From Saturnia japonica (lineage: Eukaryota; Arthropoda; Insecta; Lepidoptera; Saturniidae): 64,000 nucleotides of DNA. Positions 58,214 through 64,000 of this stretch are shown here, piece after piece. Under the pieces are notes generated by a model. That model ran no database searches, had not been told where the DNA came from, and saw only the letters and a program-made list of their open reading frames with translations. The stretch lies in assembly GCA_033032175.1 (NCBI GenBank), contig CM065323.1:10788001-10852000 (forward strand), written 5' to 3'. The translations under genes were made by a program, and so were the position numbers. The stretch's first letter is position 1. Every line of letters starts with the position of its first letter.

Positions 58214-58401
58214 CTAGCTGCTAAGATTAGTATTGTAGGGGTAAATAGAGGGGTAGAGTGGGGGGAGTGCGGGTATTACCGCGGGGTGGCTCTGCACGGG
58301 GGCTGGGGGCGGGCTGCGCCTGCGCCCGCGCACGCCGCCACCACGCTGGTCGGCGGACTTGTCCCGCCGCCGCGGGAACCAACCACGGCGGCTGAAGCTT
58401 T
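58214..58401 (-). CDS. candidate terminal exon, unidentified host gene
   Basis: A GC-rich block in AT-rich DNA. On the minus strand a frame open from an acceptor-like 'tttatgtggcattttccag' (AG at 58402-58403) reads 'SFSRRGWFPRRRDKSADQRG', then an Arg/Pro-rich tail and 'YPYNTNLSS', ending with TAG at 58214-58216. An AATAAA on the minus strand lies about 100 bp downstream (near 58105-58117). Strong GC at codon third positions fits coding. No family is recognised. The plus strand of the same island also has a very good splice donor (58422), so it may instead be a plus-strand exon; only one of these can be right. Confidence 0.28.
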
Positions 58402-58415
58402 CTGGAAAATGCCAC

Positions 58416-58428
58416 ATAAAGGTGAGTA
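58416..58428 (+). promoter_or_regulatory. consensus splice donor at edge of GC island
   Basis: 'taaag|gtgagtaat' with the intron starting at 58422 fits the AAG|GTGAGT donor consensus. The GC-rich island lies directly upstream, as for a first exon. No downstream acceptor could be assigned. Confidence 0.3.
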
Positions 58429-58574
58429 ATGTTTTCATTATTAATTTAGCCACTATCTAAAGCCCGTTGCAGACGATAAACCTAATCTCGCGAAAGTACC
58501 GCTGTGCATCAAATTTAATATAATAATAATAATCAAATCTGTATCGAACTATGTAGGTAGATAAACTCAGAATA

Positions 58575-58765
58575 TTTGTAATTTTTTTTTATACAACTGA
58601 TAACCCACCTGATAGTAAGCGGCTACTATAGCATATAGACGCTTGTGTCACTAGCGCGTTACTCACCTTGAACCTTAAACACCAACTAGACACTATAAAC
58701 ACAGCACTAGGTTATTTGGCTGCGATCTGCTCTAAGGTACTCCACCAGTCGGACTGACCTAAGTA
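58575..58765 (-). repeat. LINE 3'-end repeat, family L, full
   Basis: 'ttttttttatacaactgata', 'acccacctgatagtaagcgg', 'gcatatagacgcttgtgtca', 'ctagcgcgttactcaccttg', 'acagcactaggttatttggc' and 'tactccaccagtcgg'. The most complete family L copy; LINE sense is minus. Confidence 0.8.
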
Positions 58766-58989
58766 GAGAGAAATCTCGAAAGAAATTTCTCTGTGCCCTA
58801 CAACTCTTGATGAATTAAAAACATTGATACAAATCGACGAAACAATATTGTATTTGAAACATGAAAAATTGTATGTGCTGATTAAATTGTATGATAAACT
58901 TTTTCGCGATCGATCTCTGACCAATAGGACAGGCATTTTCCATTAACTATATACTGAATTAATCCGGATGAAATTCACCCGTTATTACG

Positions 58990-59225
58990 ATTGATTTTTA
59001 TATACCTACTAGCGATTTGCCCACGGCTCCGCATGCGTTTACTACTACGCAGTAGTTATTTACATCCCGTAATCTGTCAATAATTGAGATAAAAACTATC
59101 TTATCTTTTAAGTTGGACCAAATAACAGATAGCTTTGAAATTTGATCATAATCGGTTCAGTAGTTTCGGAGTTTATTCCGAACATACATCGTGACACGAT
59201 ATTTTTATATATATAATATAAGATA
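58990..59225 (+). repeat. RTE-like 3'-end repeat
   Basis: 'tactagcgatttgcccacgg', 'ctccgcatgcgtttactact', 'gatcataatcggttcagtag' and 'tttatatatataatataaga' at the end, in the common order. Confidence 0.7.
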
Positions 59226-59229
59226 TAAG

Positions 59230-59685
59230 ATTTGTAGGCATATACAGAATGTCTCACGAACCAACGTCAAGTCGGAAGTGTTAAACTACGAGGTGACAGT
59301 AACCAGAAAAATAAAAAATAGGTTAATAAAAATTACAATAACAAGTAATTAAGTAATTTTTACTTTTCTTAATTTTTTTCTTTGTAATGTAACCCTGAAT
59401 AATCCTTCTCGAAATTATAGTTTCAAACTAAAACACAACTATCTCAGTTTAAAAGAAAATATCACTTTTGTTGCCCAATCAATATCCAAGATTGTTACAT
59501 CGCCTAATTTTACCTGAATATAGTGGAAAAAAGGACCTACTATGCTTCTTTGGCAAGTAGTTTTAAAATATAGTATAACACTTTCTAGAGTATTTCTTGC
59601 ATAAAGAAAAACTTTTTTTTTCTGAAGAAACCACTTTTCAAATCTAGTTATTTCTATTTCATTAAAATGCTTCTAATTTTCACTA
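59230..59685. other. unannotated AT-rich DNA
   Basis: Nothing recognised. Confidence 0.45.
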
Positions 59686-59689
59686 GGCT

Positions 59690-59880
59690 TTTATCTGAAT
59701 CCGAAAAAATACAGCATAGTCGCTTTCGGCTTACGGTAAAGGAAAACATCATGAAGAAACCTGAATACTTGAGAAATGTTCATGCAGTACAATAGTACAC
59801 ATGCAATAGCATGTGTGAAAAAAATACAGCTGTTGATTTCTCGGTATTTCAAATAGCTAATACTTACGTCAGTCATGGGC
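59690..59880 (+). repeat. LINE 3'-end repeat, family W, diverged
   Basis: 'cggtaaaggaaaacatcatg', 'aagaaacctgaatacttgag', 'gcaatagcatgtgtgaaaaa' and 'tttcaaatagctaatac' match the family W order. Confidence 0.6.
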
Positions 59881-60069
59881 TTTTAAAAATATTTACTTAG
59901 TAATAAATTACGATCGAAATAACTAACCTGATATTATACATAGGTACGCATACCTACAATTATTTTATACCTGAAACTGACAATAGTCATTATCACACAA
60001 AAACCAGATACTTACATCCCATGTGGCCATATATGTTTGCCTTTATAATACTACTAATTGTGCCTCATG

Positions 60070-60185
60070 TTTTTTTTTTAGATCTGACTATACTGCCTTA
60101 GGGTCTCTGAAGCCGCTGGGGCTTTTACAGCTTCACCGAACTTGGTTGTGCGTCACGGTTTCACCCGTGTCTATTTCAACAACTC
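60070..60185 (+). repeat. short dispersed repeat, family T
   Basis: 'tttttttttagatctgacta', 'gggtctctgaagccgctggg', 'gcttttacagcttcaccgaa', followed by an RTE-like 'gtgcgtcacggtttcacccg'. Confidence 0.6.
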
Positions 60186-60189
60186 TCCG

Positions 60190-60870
60190 CCGCCGCGCCC
60201 GCGCTTCGCCCCCAATACATCTGTTTTCACTTCACGTACTTGCTTACAGCTTGCCAGATTACTTGACGTTTATTATTACCTACTGCTCTATTCTTTAGGG
60301 TCGTAGCGTTATGATATGTAATACATAACCTTCCTCAATAAATAAGCTATTAAATACAAAAACACTTTTTCTAAACTGACTGGTAATTTTTGATATTAGA
60401 GCGTTCAAACAAACAAAGAAATAATCTCTTCAGCTGTATAATATAAAAAAATATATTATAGTATAGAATCATAGATAAATTGAAAGTTAAGTACATTGTA
60501 TCTACTACACTAAGTAAACAACCAGTTGTAACCAGATTAAACTAAAATTTGAACCTGAAAGATATCGTCGACAGTAACAAGGTGTGGAACAAGTTTTCTC
60601 ACTTGTTTACAACCATAGAAATGTTACCACTATACAAGAGTTCAAGTTACTCTACACCACTATACAAGAGTTACAGCTAACAGCCAACTTGCCGGCTTCG
60701 TTACTCAGTCTTCAGATTTTGTTTAGTTATCTATTACTATTGGCTCTCGATCTGCAATCATGCCAAAGAATTTTACCGCTGAAACACTAAAATTACCATA
60801 TAAAGTGAATTTATATAAACTTGTTAAATATGTAACCATTTCATACAATTTTCGTTTAAATTAATACATA
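60190..60870. other. unannotated
   Basis: Continues RTE-like for a short way ('aacaactctccgccgccgcg'), then AT-rich. A tandem 'ctctacaccactatacaaga' / 'accactatacaagagtt' duplication sits at 60630-60672. Confidence 0.4.
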
Positions 60871-60874
60871 TCAT

Positions 60875-61124
60875 ACCATCACGCCTGTATTCCCTGAAGG
60901 GTTAGCCAGAGGTCTACTAATGTACACCCACAGTTCACCAGACATGCTTTAGGTCCCATGTAATAGGGGGCGTGCCTATTTCCATTAATCGGGCACAAAG
61001 TCAAACTCCGAGTTGCTAATGAGAATTTCATAAAAAAAACCAAAGACACTTTACTCGACCTGGGAATCGAACCCAGGACCTCGAGTATAGGAGTCGCGCT
61101 TACGACCACTAGGCTAATGAGGTA
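60875..61124 (-). repeat. SINE family B, full length, inverted
   Basis: The best-preserved head of family B: on the minus strand 'gcctagtggtcgtaagcgcg' (A-box) and the B-box-bearing palindromic 'tgggttcgattccca' (61061-61075), then 'tctcattagcaactcggag', 'cccctattacatgggaccta' and 'cccttcagggaatacaggcg'. No partner segment is attached here, unlike the other two copies. Confidence 0.85.
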
Positions 61125-61403
61125 GTCTAATAAATAAATAGTCATTTATAAATATTTAATTATGTGATATCAGTTTAAGTACTTAAATGGTATAATAATA
61201 AGACGCATTTTCATTTAAATATTACATGAATGTATGTAAACATACAAAATACTGTAAAAGAATAATAATTTCTACCTAAACGTACATTAAAAATTACCAA
61301 CCTTAATAATAGTACAATACCATTATTTTTAATTGCTTTATAAAATAAATTCAGTGCTTCGTAAAGTTATTTGTGAATATTACATATCACTAAGAATTTA
61401 GAA

Positions 61404-61665
61404 TCACTTCAGCTGCGAAAGGGCATTGCTTTGTTGAGCTTGTTTTATCGTCTGTATCGTCGTGAATGTTTTAAAGAGTTGTTTAATCTTATCCCATCAT
61501 AACCACAGAACTACGTAAGCAGGTTTTCGGAACCACAGCTACACGGTAGCACTCAACACGGTACGAATAAAGAAATCCGCAAATTATTAACATTTCTAAT
61601 ACAGTACGAATATGGAAAGATCTCCCAGTGTTCCCTCCTGTCTTTGGAGAAGAATCTCAAAATGC
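61404..61665 (+). pseudogene. LINE reverse transcriptase C-terminal remnant (family 1)
   Basis: 'SLQLRKGIALLSLFYRLYRR' followed by 'ECFKELFNLIPS' then a stop. This is the same block as 1043-1140 ('LQLRRNMASLNVFYRLYRGE'), so it is a second copy of that LINE family. Later text to 61665 ('acacggtacgaataaagaaa', 'atatggaaagatctcccag') keeps the 'ARTK..F...(V/I)RIWKDLP' order but in decayed frames. Confidence 0.7.
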
Positions 61666-62350
61666 CGGCATGCGGTATGGGGGCGCCAAATAAAAAAGTT
61701 ATTTTACTTCACAAATAATATAATAACAGCACAAGGCATGTAAATAATAAAATAAAAAACAATTATATTAGCCAGTCATGTTGTCTAATATTTTGTTTCG
61801 TAATCCACAATACCTACCTACTTATGTAAGCATTTTATTTGCAAAAATAAATTCGAACAAATTTCGTTCGAGTTTAAGATGACAAAGTGATCGTTAGTAA
61901 GTTACCTCCAGGCGTTTTAGTTCATAAAGCTAGTGCCCAAGTTAGAATGAAGGTACAATCGCTTGTACACAGTAATTGATGCACTTTATGATATAACTTC
62001 AGTCGTTAATTGGAAGATGAATTTGTAATTAATAAATTAAATTTCACTTACATATTATCTTAATTTAATTTTTAGGATATTCTTGAATGATTCTCAGTCT
62101 ATTTCTTATAAATGCACTGAATAGCACATATTACACATACACATGCACATACACTTTAATTACGTTTAGTTGATTAACGAATAAGTGATAATGTATTCAA
62201 ATACAAATTATTTTAGATTTTTTTTTTATTAGAACGCACATCATTGCAAAACTAGTGAACCAATGTCAATATGACGCTTTTATAATTTCCATATATATAT
62301 ATTTTTTTTGTAGTTGCTCGCCAAATTTACGGTACTGTGCCTAATAGAAG

Positions 62351-62795
62351 GCGTCGACATGTCGACATCGTGGGCATCGGACGCATCGCATCAAACGGAT
62401 GAATTTTTCACAATGCGTCCACCTCATCGGCGGTGATCGCAATTGCCGCCGCAACTACCAGCAATCGGATTGCCGATGCCACTTCATTCGGATTTGCGTA
62501 GTAGTTGCAAAATGTGTCTGTGACATAACGGAGGAAAGCGAAGAAGAACAATTCAAATGTCGGACGATACAGAGCGAGCTTACGGGGTGCGTTCACCGGC
62601 ATCACATATAACGTCATCGGCACGCATCACAAAAGTTGCCTCTCGGAGCAACGGCGTCGGCATTGCCGATGAGCAGATTCGAGCGTTCCGTACGGTGCGG
62701 ATCATAGGACGCAATTGTGTGACTTTCTATATAAATAATACTACGATCCGTTTGATGCGATGCGTCCGATGCTTACGATGCCGACATGTGGACGC
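62351..62795. mobile_element. element with 50-bp terminal inverted repeats, superfamily unknown
   Basis: 62351-62400 and the reverse complement of 62746-62795 are identical at 46 of 50 bases (differences at positions 6, 15, 22 and 23). The start is GCGTC and the inner end 'catcgcatcaaacggat'. The 345-bp interior is GC-rich compared with its surroundings and repeats words such as 'gcatcgg' and 'gccgatg'. Frames of 70-99 codons on both strands have no recognisable domain. No clear target duplication was seen (left flank aag, right flank tta). Long ends and a small interior fit a MITE; PIF/Harbinger is one possibility but unproven. Confidence 0.8.
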
Positions 62796-62799
62796 TTAC

Positions 62800-63230
62800 A
62801 ATAATGGTATGCACAATACAATCCAAACACAACGTACCGGGATCGTAAAACTATGACTCCGAAACCCATCGCGAGTAGTTCTGTTGTAGAAAGAACAGGA
62901 AAATTTATTGGTAAATAAATAAATTGAGCAACCCACACTAATAGACATTATAAGTGCAAAAGTTACTCAGTCTGTGTATTTGTTACCTTAGCACGACTAA
63001 GCCTCTCAACGGATCACAATGAAATAGCATAGAGGTAGCAAGTAGCTTGGAGTCTCGAGAAAGACAGTATGAAAAACACGCAGACGGAGGTACGAGAAAA
63101 AACTAGTTGTATTATTAAAACTATGAAAGTTCAGATTTAAAGATGATGTTTCCTACCCTAAAATAATAGTACATTATGGTACAAGTGTGTAATGTTGGTG
63201 ATTACCGCTGAGGCGCCATTGAGACCCGAG
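62800..63230. other. unannotated
   Basis: Nothing recognised. 63180-63290 is GC-richer, with 'ggtgattaccg' at 63199 and its reverse complement 'cggtaatcacg' at 63265. Confidence 0.4.
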
Positions 63231-63347
63231 CTGTCAGGTGAGGGTCTTAAGAGAGCCGAGGACGGTAATCACGTAATCACCAATACACACGTGTATTATA
63301 CGACGTTTTTCAACACGCTTGTGAAGAAAATAATAATAAAAAATCAT

Positions 63348-63503
63348 TTTATTTTGCCATTGTATGAAATTTTGGTACGCTAATAGATATTTTTCCTTGG
63401 AGTTTTCAGGTAGTAAACTTTGCATAACGTTAAGGGCTTCACATCTTATATCGGGCGGTGTACAACATAAATCATTTTCTTCATAACTAGTACTTGTAGA
63501 CAT
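63348..63503 (-). pseudogene. Crypton-like tyrosine recombinase, N-terminal fragment
   Basis: An ATG at 63503 opens 52 codons ending 'LLPENSKEKYLLAYQNFIQW', which looks like the N-terminal SAM-like DNA-binding segment of the Crypton/DUF3504-type tyrosine recombinases (LLPE.S..KY..AY..F..W). After 'QWQNKM' the frame runs into unrelated low-complexity text, so the catalytic domain is absent. The identification rests on one short block and is tentative. Confidence 0.5.
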
Positions 63504-63509
63504 TTTAAT

Positions 63510-64000
63510 TAATAAATAACTAAAATTTCAACAATGACAACGAATTGTGAATTTTTTTTCGCTATGGCGGGACAAATTAATCAGTTTGCGCGCGCATCTA
63601 ACAATGGCGATCGGCCATAGACTAAAGGAATGAGGTTTCTTTTTTTTGGCTTTCCGCAGATAGCGTTTTAGCCACGTATAAAATGGGGAATTTAAAGTTT
63701 TCTTTATTACAGAGAAAACAAAAGTTATATTTGAGTGAAAGTTTTATTTATTAAACACGTACAGTTGAAATTATCTATTTAAATACGAAGTTGTATGAAA
63801 TGGGCAAGCAATAGGTACATTAATTTATTTGTTCTATTGATCATTATCTTTTTTGTATCGAAACTTTTTTAAGAACAAAGCAACTCGACCAATAAAATAA
63901 AAAAAAAACTCTATAACTCACTTGTGAATAATAGCAATGAAAAAGTCACAGTTTGATTACAGGTGTCATTATGTGCCTAATTGCGGTGATATTAGAGCCA
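63510..64000. other. unannotated; upstream flank of Crypton-like fragment
   Basis: Contains a GCGCGCAT word at 63588-63595, about 85 bp upstream of the fragment's ATG. Otherwise AT-rich with nothing recognised. Confidence 0.35.

Noticed and set aside
61061..61124. tRNA-like head with consensus A and B boxes (minus strand)
   Set aside because: It continues into the SINE B body shared with 41606-41885, so it is a SINE promoter, not a tRNA gene.

Overview
The window reads as one stretch of intergenic, transposon-dominated chromosome from an insect, most likely a moth or butterfly (Lepidoptera). The DNA is AT-rich with short GC-rich islands, has no bacterial-style operons, and is full of repeats that I recognise from lepidopteran genomes: tRNA-derived SINEs, a LINE 3'-end repeat carrying a 'cctgatggtaagcgg'-type core, RTE-like 3' ends beginning 'actagctgtgccc', and several LINE C-termini. 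The taxonomic call is recognition-based inference; no search was run.

I found no confident host protein-coding gene. The two longest good reading frames belong to transposable elements: a complete Tc1/mariner-superfamily element with perfect 32-bp inverted ends and a TA duplication (4515-5817, transposase on the minus strand), and a 5'-truncated CR1-like LINE with a long open reverse-transcriptase frame (about 11115-12290, minus). Everything else coding is broken: a Tc1-like transposase that lost its middle (7921-8640), a deleted pogo/Tigger-like element (38349-39015), a degraded copy of an unclassified arthropod multi-copy gene family (36100-36780, minus), a Crypton-like N-terminal fragment (63348-63503, minus), and about ten LINE 3'-terminal remnants (1037, 13661, 14159, 15250, 20020, 21330, 39181, 44394, 46383 and 61404).

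Non-coding elements: two hAT-like non-autonomous elements (9807-10228; 28348-28784, the latter with an exact 8-bp target duplication), one element with 50-bp inverted ends of unknown superfamily (62351-62795), thirteen copies or pieces of SINE family A, three of SINE family B (two sharing an identical composite junction), one of SINE family C, and many LINE 3'-end repeats in both orientations. A diverged three-unit tandem repeat lies at 34945-35425 and a very AT-rich tract at 16600-17360.

The remaining single-copy DNA holds a few GC-rich islands (24150-24340, 28130-28240, 30330-30480, 32640-32935, 58240-58420). The last could be a host exon: it has either a minus-strand terminal coding exon or a plus-strand exon with a strong splice donor. 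These islands are the only places where I would look for host gene parts. Biologically the window is a record of successive transposition, not a set of genes working together; the most recent insertion is probably the element at 4515-5817.
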